From the NCBI GenBank assembly GCA_944386595.1, contig CALXBQ010000004.1:1-46296 (forward strand): a stretch of 46,296 nucleotides of DNA, given 5' to 3'. Position numbers and translations under genes: made by a program. The notes below the pieces were generated by a model. It searched no databases. It saw only the letters and a list, made by a program, of their open reading frames with translations, and had not been told where the DNA came from. This document shows positions 33,620-40,266 of this stretch, piece by piece. Positions within the stretch are counted from its first letter, which is position 1. Every line of letters begins with the position of its first letter. The DNA is from an uncultured Clostridia bacterium (GTDB lineage Bacteria; Bacillota; Clostridia; Peptostreptococcales; Anaerovoracaceae).

Positions 33620-34222
33620 TTGGCATACAACAGAGGAAAGACGGGAAGAAAATACGACGTTATCTACGCACTGTTCGCCCTGGTGCTGGGCATGTTCCTG
33701 GCGTGGGTGACAGGGGACATAGGAGGAAGGGGACTTGTGGGAAACGTCCTCGTCCATTACGGAATATGGCTCTTTGCCGGGTCACTCCTTGCTTTTTACG
33801 CGGGAGACACCTTAAAGAGCGGAATCGCGGCCTTTGCGTGTTACGGCGGGGCCGTCTGCGCGTACACCATTTACGTTTATCTTGCGGGAGGCGGAGGAGA
33901 TCTGAGGCTCTTTATCTACAGGCTTATTCTGGCCGTCATCGGAGCTCTCATATGCATAGCTTCCCATAACGCTCACCAGAAGGAGTGGGTCGGAGGAATC
34001 TGCGCGGCCGTTGCGCCGTCCCTTATGATAGCGGAAGGATACCCTGCATTTTACAGCAGGTCGTATGCTCTGATCTTCGAGCTGATACTTGCGTGCGTAC
34101 TCTACCTTATCCTTGCAAGGGGAAGGGACAAAAGGCTCATGGGCCTTCCTTTCGTCATCGTATTTGCATGCGCACTCATATATTTCGACGCCTTTAACAG
34201 GATATTCGGAGGATGGATATGA
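33620..34222 (+). CDS. Integral membrane protein of unknown function
   Basis: A 200-residue hydrophobic protein that I do not recognise. A short basic N-terminal stretch (NRGKTGRKY) is followed by about six predicted membrane helices (roughly 15-32, 45-62, 68-88, 95-113, 120-140, 148-165 and a final one near 175-195, so six or seven). The start is TTG at 33620 with GTAGGAG upstream. Its end overlaps rsmE by 4 bases (ATGA). The two hydrophobic halves do not show an obvious internal repeat. It sits between glpK and rsmE and is co-translated with the latter. A sequence search would be needed for a family. Confidence 0.7.
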   Translation: MAYNRGKTGRKYDVIYALFALVLGMFLAWVTGDIGGRGLVGNVLVHYGIWLFAGSLLAFYAGDTLKSGIAAFACYGGAVCAYTIYVYLAGGGGDLRLFIYRLILAVIGALICIASHNAHQKEWVGGICAAVAPSLMIAEGYPAFYSRSYALIFELILACVLYLILARGRDKRLMGLPFVIVFACALIYFDAFNRIFGGWI

Positions 34223-34974
34223 GCAGATTCTTTGTAAATGAAAGGGATATAGGGGACTCGGAAATCGTCATGACCGATTCCGGCGACCTTAAGCATATGA
34301 GAAGGGTTTTGCGCCTTAAGCCGGGAGATGAGGTGGAGGTTTCCGATTCGGTCAAATGGGAATACAGAGCGGTAATAGAAGAGATTACCGATGACAGCGC
34401 GGTTTTAAGGATAACCGATAAGCAGGCTTTCGCACGAGAACCGCGGATTCGGGTCACTCTGTTTCAGGGAGTCCCAAAGGCTTCAAAGATGGACGAAATA
34501 GTCCAGAAATGCACGGAGGAGGGCGTCAGTGAAATTTACCCGGTTTTCATGGACAGAACCGTGGTGGTTGAAAAGGGCGGCTTTGGAAAGAAGATAGACA
34601 GGTGGCGGAAAGTCGCCGCAGAAGCCGTGAAGCAGTGCAGGCGGGGCAGAATTCCCGAAGTGGGAGAGCAGCTGTCTTTCGGACAGATGACAGATATGCT
34701 TTCGGATTTCGATAAGGTTATATTTCCTTACGAAAACGAGACGGGACGAACCATAAAAGATGCCTTGCGTGAAACCGTAAGCTGCGAAAATGGCGGCTGC
34801 AGGCCTGAACGAATGGCCGTGATCATCGGGCCCGAGGGCGGCTTTTCCGATAGTGAAGCCCGGGCCCTGAAGGAGCTGGGCGCCGACTGCGTGTCCCTAG
34901 GGAAAACCATTCTGAGAACAGAAACGGCAGGGCCTGCGGCCCTGGCCATGATAATGTATGAATTGGAGCTGTAG
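34219..34974 (+). CDS. rsmE: 16S rRNA (uracil-1498-N3)-methyltransferase
   Basis: A 251-residue SPOUT-class methyltransferase. The N-terminal PUA-like domain (RFFVNERDI; HMRRVLRLKPGDEVEVSD) positions rRNA, and the C-terminal knot domain ends with VIIGPEGGFSDSEARAL and SLGKTILRTETAGPAAL, the SAM-binding trefoil knot that defines RsmE. ATG 34219 is chosen since GGAGG lies 6 bases before it; the ATG at 34213 would touch the ribosome site. It is usually downstream of prmA, which is absent here. Confidence 0.95.
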   Translation: MSRFFVNERDIGDSEIVMTDSGDLKHMRRVLRLKPGDEVEVSDSVKWEYRAVIEEITDDSAVLRITDKQAFAREPRIRVTLFQGVPKASKMDEIVQKCTEEGVSEIYPVFMDRTVVVEKGGFGKKIDRWRKVAAEAVKQCRRGRIPEVGEQLSFGQMTDMLSDFDKVIFPYENETGRTIKDALRETVSCENGGCRPERMAVIIGPEGGFSDSEARALKELGADCVSLGKTILRTETAGPAALAMIMYELEL

Positions 34975-34990
34975 AAGGGAATAAGAGAAC

Positions 34991-36460
34991 TTGAAGATAG
35001 CATTTTACACTCTCGGCTGCAAGGTGAACCAGTATGAGACCGAGGCGCTGAAGGAGGAGTTCGCCCGGGCAGGATATCAGGTGACGGGAGAAGACGACGT
35101 TGCCGATATCTACATCATAAACACCTGCACCGTAACGAATCTTGCCGACAGAAAATCGCGCCAGTACATAAGGCGAATGAAGCGGCGCTCGCCGGAGGCG
35201 GTTATCGCCGTTACGGGCTGCTACGCTCAGACAAAGCCTGAAGAGGTGGCCTCTGTGGAAGGCGTTGACATAGTCGCGGGAAACGGCGAAAAGAACGAGC
35301 TTAGAAAATACATAGAGGATTTTATCGGGAAAAGAGAAGCGGAAGAGAAGGCAGGCAGGTATAAGATGTGCGAGGTGACGCCCTATGAGGAGCTTACCGA
35401 ATACAAATCGTCGGGCATCATCACTTCCATGGAATCAAGAACCCGGGCCTACATAAAGATAGAGGAGGGCTGCAACAGGTTCTGTTCCTACTGCATGATT
35501 CCATATGCCAGAGGCCCGGTGAGAAGCCGAAGTATGGAGGAAATAATCTGCGAGGCGAAAACCCTCATAGACAAAGGCTTTAAGGAGCTGATTCTCACCG
35601 GCATAAACACGGCCCTTTACGGAGCGGAGAGAGACGGATTAAACGGGTGCGAGCCGTATGGAAACGGGGCCGCAAGATGTATGCCGGACGGGATTTCGAA
35701 AAATGAGGCCGCAATGAGCGTGCCATCTAACGGAACCGCAAGATCCGGGCTGATTGATGAAGGCGCAAAACCTGTGCCATGCTCGGGCATAGAGCCTCTG
35801 ATCAAGGACTTAAGCGATATTCCGGGAGACTTCAGAATAAGGCTCAGTTCTCTGGAGCCGACCGTCATAAATGCGGAATACGTAAAAGGACTTCTGAAAT
35901 ACGAAAAGCTCTGCCACCATCTGCACCTTTCCATTCAGAGCGGGTCGGACGAGGTGCTCAGGAAGATGAACAGGCACTATACCGTAGATGAGTACATGGA
36001 CATAGTAAATGCCCTCAAGGACTTTGATCCGCTCTACGGCATAACTACGGATATAATAGCAGGTTTTCCGGGAGAAACCGAGGCGGCTTTCGGCGAGACC
36101 CTCGCCGCAGTGGACGCGGCAGGTTTCTGCCGCGTCCACTGCTTCCGCTACTCGAAGAGGAGCGGGACGAAAGCCGCCGAGATGACGGACCAGATACCTG
36201 GAGACGTTAAGAACGAAAGACTTGAAAGACTGGCGGAAAAAGCAGGTGAAGCGGCGTCTGCATTTTACGAAAAGTGCAGGGGCAGCATCAGGCAGGTTTT
36301 GTTCGAGGAAAGGACGGAGGAAGGCCTGCTGACGGGATACACAGATAACTATGTCAGAGTTTATGCAGAGGGCGGCGATGAGCTTTTAGGCACTTTCGCC
36401 GATGTCAGACTTCTGCATGAATATAGATACGGAATGAAAGGAGAGACGACACATGAGTGA
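34991..36460 (+). CDS. mtaB: tRNA t6A37 methylthiotransferase MtaB, with an internal insertion
   Basis: A 489-residue radical SAM methylthiotransferase turning t6A37 into ms2t6A in tRNA-Lys and related tRNAs. The UPF0004 domain (about 1-125: FYTLGCKVNQYETE, NTCTVTNLADRKSR, TGCYAQ) holds the auxiliary-cluster Cys, the radical SAM motif is CNRFCSYCMIPYARG (about 160-174), and the TRAM domain is at the end. Between TALYGAE (to 213) and IEPLIKDL (from 267) there are about 53 residues not expected in the family, at 35630-35788, made of partly repeated Gly/Ala/Pro/Ser-rich sequence (NGAARCMPDG, NGTARSGLIDEG). The frame stays open. Start TTG at 34991. It overlaps the HIT gene by 8 bases. Confidence 0.93.
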   Translation: MKIAFYTLGCKVNQYETEALKEEFARAGYQVTGEDDVADIYIINTCTVTNLADRKSRQYIRRMKRRSPEAVIAVTGCYAQTKPEEVASVEGVDIVAGNGEKNELRKYIEDFIGKREAEEKAGRYKMCEVTPYEELTEYKSSGIITSMESRTRAYIKIEEGCNRFCSYCMIPYARGPVRSRSMEEIICEAKTLIDKGFKELILTGINTALYGAERDGLNGCEPYGNGAARCMPDGISKNEAAMSVPSNGTARSGLIDEGAKPVPCSGIEPLIKDLSDIPGDFRIRLSSLEPTVINAEYVKGLLKYEKLCHHLHLSIQSGSDEVLRKMNRHYTVDEYMDIVNALKDFDPLYGITTDIIAGFPGETEAAFGETLAAVDAAGFCRVHCFRYSKRSGTKAAEMTDQIPGDVKNERLERLAEKAGEAASAFYEKCRGSIRQVLFEERTEEGLLTGYTDNYVRVYAEGGDELLGTFADVRLLHEYRYGMKGETTHE

Positions 36461-36794
36461 TTGCGTATTTTGCGGCATCGCAGGACGTGAGATTCCTTCA
36501 AATGTTGCCTACGAGGACGATAAGATCATCGCGTTTCACGACCTGGACCCTCAGGCTCCCGTTCACGTTCTCGTAATTCCTAAAAAGCACATCGCTTCTT
36601 TGGACGATGTAAAGGAAGAGGACAGAGAACTCCTGGGCTACATCATGTTCAAGATTCATGAAATCGCAGCCGATCTGGGACTTGAGAACGGTTACAGAGT
36701 AGTGAGCAACAACGGTGAGGACGCTTTCCAGACTGTAAAGCATCTGCATTTTCACATTCTCGGCAAGCGTAAGCTCACATGGCCACCGGGCTAA
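36453..36794 (+). CDS. HIT family nucleotide hydrolase
   Basis: A 113-residue histidine-triad protein, HINT/protein kinase C-interacting type, which cleaves nucleoside phosphoramidates such as AMP-lysine. The zinc-like N-terminal CVFCGIAGREIPS and the catalytic triad H97, H99, H101 in KHLHFHILG are intact. The start overlaps mtaB by 8 bases; AAAGGAGAG precedes it. In many Firmicutes rpsU follows; here a tRNA cluster follows. Confidence 0.95.
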   Translation: MSDCVFCGIAGREIPSNVAYEDDKIIAFHDLDPQAPVHVLVIPKKHIASLDDVKEEDRELLGYIMFKIHEIAADLGLENGYRVVSNNGEDAFQTVKHLHFHILGKRKLTWPPG

Positions 36795-36913
36795 AGAAAA
36801 AGGCTTCGGACCGCCGTGTGAAGACTGATGTTTAGGTACATCGGATTGGCGGCGGCCCCAAGCATCGGTAAATGCTCTGGTAAATATTGGCGGCCGATTC
36901 GGGAAAAAAGTTA

Positions 36914-36942
36914 TTGACTTAGTCCTGCGGTTTTGGTAATAT
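36914..36942 (+). promoter_or_regulatory. Promoter of the tRNA cluster
   Basis: TTGACT at 36914-36919, 17 bases, TAATAT at 36937-36942, 31 bases before the first tRNA. Confidence 0.8.
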
Positions 36943-36973
36943 ATTTCTTGCAGTGATTAAAATCTGGTAACGT

Positions 36974-37050
36974 GGCGGTGTAGCTTAGTTGGCTAGAGCG
37001 TCCGGTTCATACCCGGAAGGTCGGTGGTTCGACTCCACTCGCCGCTACCA
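36974..37050 (+). tRNA. tRNA-Met (anticodon CAT, 37008-37010)
   Basis: 77 nt with encoded CCA. Acceptor GGCGGTG pairs with CGCCGCT (two wobbles). The anticodon stem TCCGG/CCGGA lacks the three G-C pairs of initiator tRNA, so elongator Met, or Ile if the C34 is lysidinylated. Confidence 0.95.
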
Positions 37051-37055
37051 TTTTC

Positions 37056-37131
37056 GGGCGTTTAGCTCAGCTGGGAGAGCATCTGCCTTACAAGCAGAGG
37101 GTCATAGGTTCGAGCCCTATAACGCCCACCA
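37056..37131 (+). tRNA. tRNA-Val (anticodon TAC, 37089-37091)
   Basis: 76 nt with encoded CCA; acceptor GGGCGTT/AACGCCC, anticodon stem TCTGC/GCAGA, T-arm with GTTCGAG. Confidence 0.97.
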
Positions 37132-37150
37132 TTTTTTTCACTCACTATGC

Positions 37151-37227
37151 GGCCTGGTAGTTCAGTTGGTTAGAATGCCAGCCTGTCACGCTGGAGGTCG
37201 ACGGTTCGAGCCCGTTCCAGGTCGCCA
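37151..37227 (+). tRNA. tRNA-Asp (anticodon GTC, 37185-37187)
   Basis: 77 nt with encoded CCA; acceptor GGCCTGG/CCAGGTC, discriminator G, anticodon stem CCAGC/GCTGG. Confidence 0.97.
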
Positions 37228-37300
37228 ATTATAAAGTTGCGCATTGCTGGTTCATGTGTTAGAATATCCATGGGAGTGATGCAGGAGACTTACCCGATAT

Positions 37301-37377
37301 GGTGGGTATCGTCAAGTGGTTAAGACACAGGATTGTGGCTCCTGTATGCGTGGGTTCGAATCCCACTACCCACCCCA
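37301..37377 (+). tRNA. tRNA-His (anticodon GTG)
   Basis: 77 nt including the extra 5' G (37301) opposite discriminator C (37374), the identity element of tRNA-His. Acceptor GTGGGTA/TACCCAC, anticodon stem CAGGA/TCCTG, CCA encoded. Confidence 0.97.
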
Positions 37378-37423
37378 TATTTAAATATTTTGACACGTAA
37401 CTTTCATGCGACAGGAAATATGT

Positions 37424-37498
<75 letters not shown>

Positions 37499-37502
37499 AC
37501 GA

Positions 37503-37577
37503 TGGGGTATCGCCAAGCGGTAAGGCAACGGATTCTGATTCCGTCATGCGCAGGTTCGAATCCTGCTACCCTAGCCA
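37503..37577 (+). tRNA. tRNA-Gln (anticodon CTG, 37535-37537)
   Basis: 75 nt; weak first pair T-A as typical for Gln tRNAs, acceptor TGGGGTA/TACCCTA, anticodon stem ACGGA/TCCGT, CCA encoded. Only four bases from tRNA-Cys. Confidence 0.95.
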
Positions 37578-37583
37578 ACGAAG

Positions 37584-37607
37584 ACCACCCTTTGAGGGTG
37601 GTTTTTT
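37584..37607 (+). terminator. Terminator of the tRNA cluster
   Basis: ACCACCC (37584-37590), 5-base loop, GGGTGGT (37596-37602), then a run of T to 37607. Confidence 0.93.
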
Positions 37608-37705
37608 CGCGCTTTTTGAGAGAAGCAGCAAGCGGCTGAGGATATAAAAAATGAGGATAATTTTAAATATCAACCATAATTCGGAGGGGCTATTTAAAAT
37701 TTTGC

Positions 37706-37736
37706 TTGTTTGTTTAAATAGGTATCGTGCTATAAT
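37706..37736 (+). promoter_or_regulatory. Candidate promoter in front of the hairpin array
   Basis: A perfect -10, TATAAT at 37731-37736. The best -35 candidates are TTGTTT at 37706-37711 (19-base spacing) or 37710-37715 (15), both off the ideal. Transcription would begin near 37743, about 12 bases before the first repeat unit. Confidence 0.4.
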
Positions 37737-37754
37737 TTGCGTATGGAAAAGAGG

Positions 37755-38002
37755 TGCGGGCCAAAGGGCATTTTTCGACTTGTATGGCCCGCAAGATCGA
37801 CGAAACTGTGGGCCAAAACAAGTTTCGAGGAGTAAATGGCCCGCATCAGTAAGTCAATCTGCGGGCTAAAGAGCGTTTTGCAACATAGATGGCCCGCAAT
37901 ATTGCTGAAACTGCGGGCCAGAACAGTTTTTGAAAAGTAAATGGCCCGCAAAATCGGCAGAGCCATGGGCCAAAAGGCAGCTTACGAGTCGTATGGCCCG
38001 CA
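37755..38002 (+). repeat. Array of five ~52-bp tandem units, each an inverted repeat
   Basis: Each unit has a left box close to TGCGGGCCA and an invariant right box ATGGCCCGCA. Left boxes begin at 37755, 37807, 37860, 37912 and 37964; the GGCCCGCA of the right boxes begins at 37786, 37838, 37891, 37943 and 37995, so the spacing is 52, 53, 52 and 52 in both series. Within a unit 23 bases lie between the 8-base boxes, between units 13-14 bases. The inner sequences vary but keep AAA near the left box, a T-rich centre and a GTA/TA before the right box. Left-box changes (C to T) keep G-U pairing in the + strand RNA except in unit 5. I recognise no known repeat family; a multi-hairpin RNA or a protein-binding array are both possible. 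Confidence 0.9.
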
Positions 38003-38146
38003 AAAGCTGCGGCAGAGGGACGCGATCTAACGGACGCTGGTACTACGGCAACGACCACCAGTACGGCTGCGAATTCGGCGGCAACAGAGGCAGCGGCAGG
38101 ATAGATTAGGGGCAAGCAACGATATTTATTGTTTGGAGGAGAAAAA

Positions 38147-38257
38147 ATGTATCTTCAGTGTACGAAAAAAGTGCTGGACAGACTCGGCATAGACAAGGCG
38201 GATTATGCAGATACAGGCGAGTGCGAAGGCTTTGAGAACGGCTTTTACACATGGTAG
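38147..38257 (+). pseudogene. DUF6933 protein, N-terminal remnant
   Basis: Thirty-six codons from ATG 38147, opening MYLQCTKKVLDRLGIDKADY and ending FENGFYTW-stop, match as I recall the start of DUF6933-type proteins, which continue well beyond the Trp. GGAGGAG precedes the ATG, so it is still a translatable start. The frame stops exactly where it meets the next remnant, so a deletion joined two genes here. Confidence 0.6.
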
Positions 38258-38904
38258 GAGCGGAAGTGGAAGGAATTTACCGGAAAGATATCTATGAGCT
38301 TCCGCCGGACAGTATCAGAGAGCTTATTATCAATGCAGTCATGAATTGCAGCTTTTTGCAGAGTTCACGAATACAAGTAGCTTTGTATGACGATCGGCTG
38401 GAAATCACTTCTCCAGGGGGTCTCATGCCGGGAGTTACCATAGATAAGATGAAAGAGGGATATTCCAAAATCCGAAACCGTGCGCTTGCACGTGCATTCT
38501 CCTATATGAACCTGATAGAGGAATGGGGCAGCGGCATCCCGAAACTTATGAAAGCCATGAATGAATATGGTCTGCGCGAACCGGAATTCATAGATATGGA
38601 TACTGCTCTCCGCATCAATCTTTATCGTAGTTTGTACAATGAAAACATTAAAAAAACTACCCAAGCTACCCAAGGTACTACCCAAGCTACCCAAATAAGA
38701 TTAACAGAAGAATATAAGGCCGTGCTTGCGGTGATTAAGAAGCAGCCGGACATAACACAAAGGGAGATAGCTGAAAAACTGTGCTGGAAAAACGACCGTG
38801 TTAAGTACTACATCAGTAGATAAAAAAAGCAAAATATGGTAAGGCGTGTTGGAACCAGCCAAAATGGATATTGGGAGCTGCTGGTTGAAGTAAATGCCGA
38901 TTAA
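38251..38904 (+). pseudogene. ATP-binding (HATPase_c_4/AlbA_2-type) regulator, truncated and interrupted
   Basis: The C-terminal part of a Schlafen-AlbA_2/ATP-binding transcriptional-regulator-like protein. What remains is the HATPase_c_4 region (DSIRELIINAVMN, DRLEITSPGGLMPGV, MNLIEEWGSGIPKLM) and a C-terminal winged helix (QREIAEKLCWKNDRVKYYIS). The N-terminal AlbA_2 domain, expected to be over 200 residues, is gone. The frame meets a TAA at 38821-38823, yet continues in the same frame with KKQNMVRRVGTSQNGYWELL to a stop at 38902-38904, which is the normal end of such proteins; so the TAA is a nonsense mutation in place of a sense codon. A pseudogene is likely. Confidence 0.8.
38656..38697 (+). 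repeat. 21-bp direct duplication in the Thr-Gln linker
   Basis: Two adjacent 21-bp units (38656-38676, 38677-38697) beginning ACTACCCAAGCTACCCAA, encoding TTQATQ-like sequence in the linker before the winged helix. Similar TQ-rich linkers occur in this protein family. Confidence 0.75.
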
Positions 38905-38934
38905 AAATTGGCACTGATGGCCCCAATGCAACCA

Positions 38935-38971
38935 ATCCCCCGGAATCACCCTCGGGGGATCGTCTCTTTTT
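38935..38971 (+). terminator. Terminator after the remnant genes
   Basis: ATCCCCCG (38935-38942) with CGGGGGAT (38953-38960), then CGTCTC and a T-tract. Confidence 0.85.
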
Positions 38972-39016
38972 GAAAACCTGCACGGCATATGCTCTCAAAT
39001 AACAGAACTTCCGGAT

Positions 39017-39053
39017 TTAGTCAAGTACGATTGACTAAATCGTACCTGACTAA
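39017..39053. repeat. Nested palindrome of two interleaved 7-base words
   Basis: TTAGTCA (39017-39023), a, GTACGAT (39025-39031), TGACTAA (39032-39038), ATCGTAC (39039-39045), c, TGACTAA (39047-39053). The outer pair and inner pair together form a 15-bp stem with one mismatch and a 7-base loop; the loop is itself a copy of the right outer arm, so an alternative hairpin is possible. Confidence 0.85.
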
Positions 39054-39103
39054 TTTTCTGCGGATTCTTCCTGCCTGTGTGCCCGTATATCCTAAAAATT
39101 ATA

Positions 39104-39132
39104 AAGACAAATCCGCTTTTTTGGTATATAAT
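39104..39132 (+). promoter_or_regulatory. Promoter of hom
   Basis: AAGACA at 39104-39109, 17 bases, TATAAT at 39127-39132. The leader of about 90 bases carries a hairpin GCGCACC (39195-39201)/GGTGCGC (39207-39213) shortly before the ribosome binding site AGGAGG. No T-box or threonine leader peptide was identified. Confidence 0.6.
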
Positions 39133-39231
39133 CAAGTCTGACGTATTTTACAGACCTATCGCCGCGTGCATGCGCGTGTGAGCTTTATAACCCGGCGCAC
39201 CGGCAGGGTGCGCGTATCAGGAGGAATTTTA

Positions 39232-40197
39232 ATGAGACCGGTAAATGTTGCTATCCTCGGCCTTGGAACCGTAGGCGGAGGTACTTACGACATTCTGAAG
39301 ATGAATGCCGAACTTATAGAAAAGAGAACGGGAAGACAGATCAGAGTCACCAGGGTTTTGGACAAGGCCGTGGACAAGTGCCTTGCCAAGGGACTTACGG
39401 AGGATATGATCGTCGACAATCCCGAGAAGATTTTTGCAGACCCGGAGATCGATATCGTGGTTGAGGCTCTTGGGGGAATCCAGCCTTCCACCGACTTTAT
39501 GCTTAAGGCCATGAAGGCGGGCAAGTCCGTAGTGACTCCGAACAAGGCTGCCGTTGCAGCTTATTTCGACGAGCTGAAGAAAACCGCTGAAGAAAACGGC
39601 GTAGGATTCAGATTTGAGGCCAGCGTAGGCGGCGGAATCCCGGCCCTTACGGCTATTATGGAGGCTCTTTCCGGAAACGAGTTCACAGAGGTTATGGGAA
39701 TCCTCAACGGAACCACCAACTACATTCTGACGAAAATGACCGACCTGGGACTTGACTACGGCGAGGTTCTGAAAGACGCGCAGGCTAAAGGCTTTGCCGA
39801 GGCCGATCCGACTGCAGACGTCGAGGGTATCGACGTTGCCAACAAGCTTTCCATACTCATGGCTCTCTGCTTTGACAAATACGTAAAGCCTGCCGACATT
39901 CCGACAAAGGGCATAAGCCACATCACCATGGACGACATCGAGGCCGCCAAGGCGAAGGGCTGCAGGATAAAACTCATAGCAAAGGCTGCCATAAAGGACG
40001 GAAAGCTGGAGTACAGCGTTGCGCCGATGGAGATTGAAAATTCCCATCCGCTTGCGGGAGTGTCCAACGAGTTTAACGCCATCTACGTGACGGGAAATGC
40101 CGTTGACGAGGTTATGTTCTACGGCAAGGGCGCAGGGGCTCTTCCTACGGGAAGCGCCATAGTAGGCGACATCATCGCTATCGCAAAGACCCTTTAA
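39232..40197 (+). CDS. hom: Homoserine dehydrogenase, without ACT domain
   Basis: A 321-residue enzyme reducing aspartate semialdehyde to homoserine, on the way to threonine and methionine. The NAD(P) loop GLGTVGGG is at 10-17, VVTPNKAAVAAY and ILNGTTNYILTKM are family signatures, and KGFAEADPTADVEGIDVANKL holds the catalytic Lys and Asp. The chain ends soon after GALPTGSAIVGDIIAIA, so the C-terminal ACT domain of about 80-100 residues (threonine feedback) is missing. ATG 39232 has AGGAGG in front; an open frame to 39166 lacks one. Neither thrB nor thrC is adjacent. Confidence 0.95.
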   Translation: MRPVNVAILGLGTVGGGTYDILKMNAELIEKRTGRQIRVTRVLDKAVDKCLAKGLTEDMIVDNPEKIFADPEIDIVVEALGGIQPSTDFMLKAMKAGKSVVTPNKAAVAAYFDELKKTAEENGVGFRFEASVGGGIPALTAIMEALSGNEFTEVMGILNGTTNYILTKMTDLGLDYGEVLKDAQAKGFAEADPTADVEGIDVANKLSILMALCFDKYVKPADIPTKGISHITMDDIEAAKAKGCRIKLIAKAAIKDGKLEYSVAPMEIENSHPLAGVSNEFNAIYVTGNAVDEVMFYGKGAGALPTGSAIVGDIIAIAKTL

Positions 40198-40266
40198 CTG
40201 CTGCGGGCTGCAGGATTTGCCCGACAGGCGATACATATTTTGATTATATTTCAGGAGGATATATAA

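Noticed and set aside
36820-36900. Terminator between the HIT gene and the tRNAs
   Set aside because: Several short GC-rich inverted matches exist (such as CCGCC/GGCGG), but there is no single convincing stem with a T-tract.
36989-37234. Open frame running through three tRNA genes
   Set aside because: The sequence is fully explained by tRNA structure.
37755-38002. CRISPR array
   Set aside because: The boxes are only 8-10 bases, alternate as inverted pairs, and the gaps resemble each other; no cas gene is near.
37846-38115. Minus-strand frame of 89 codons over the hairpin array
   Set aside because: Its repeats follow the 52-bp units with no conserved frame and there is no ribosome binding site.
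39054-39231. T-box or threonine attenuator before hom
   Set aside because: No T-box sequence or Thr/Ile/Met-rich leader peptide could be found; only a short hairpin near the ribosome site.
39229-40236. Minus-strand open frame of 335 codons over hom
   Set aside because: Shadow of hom; no recognisable domain.
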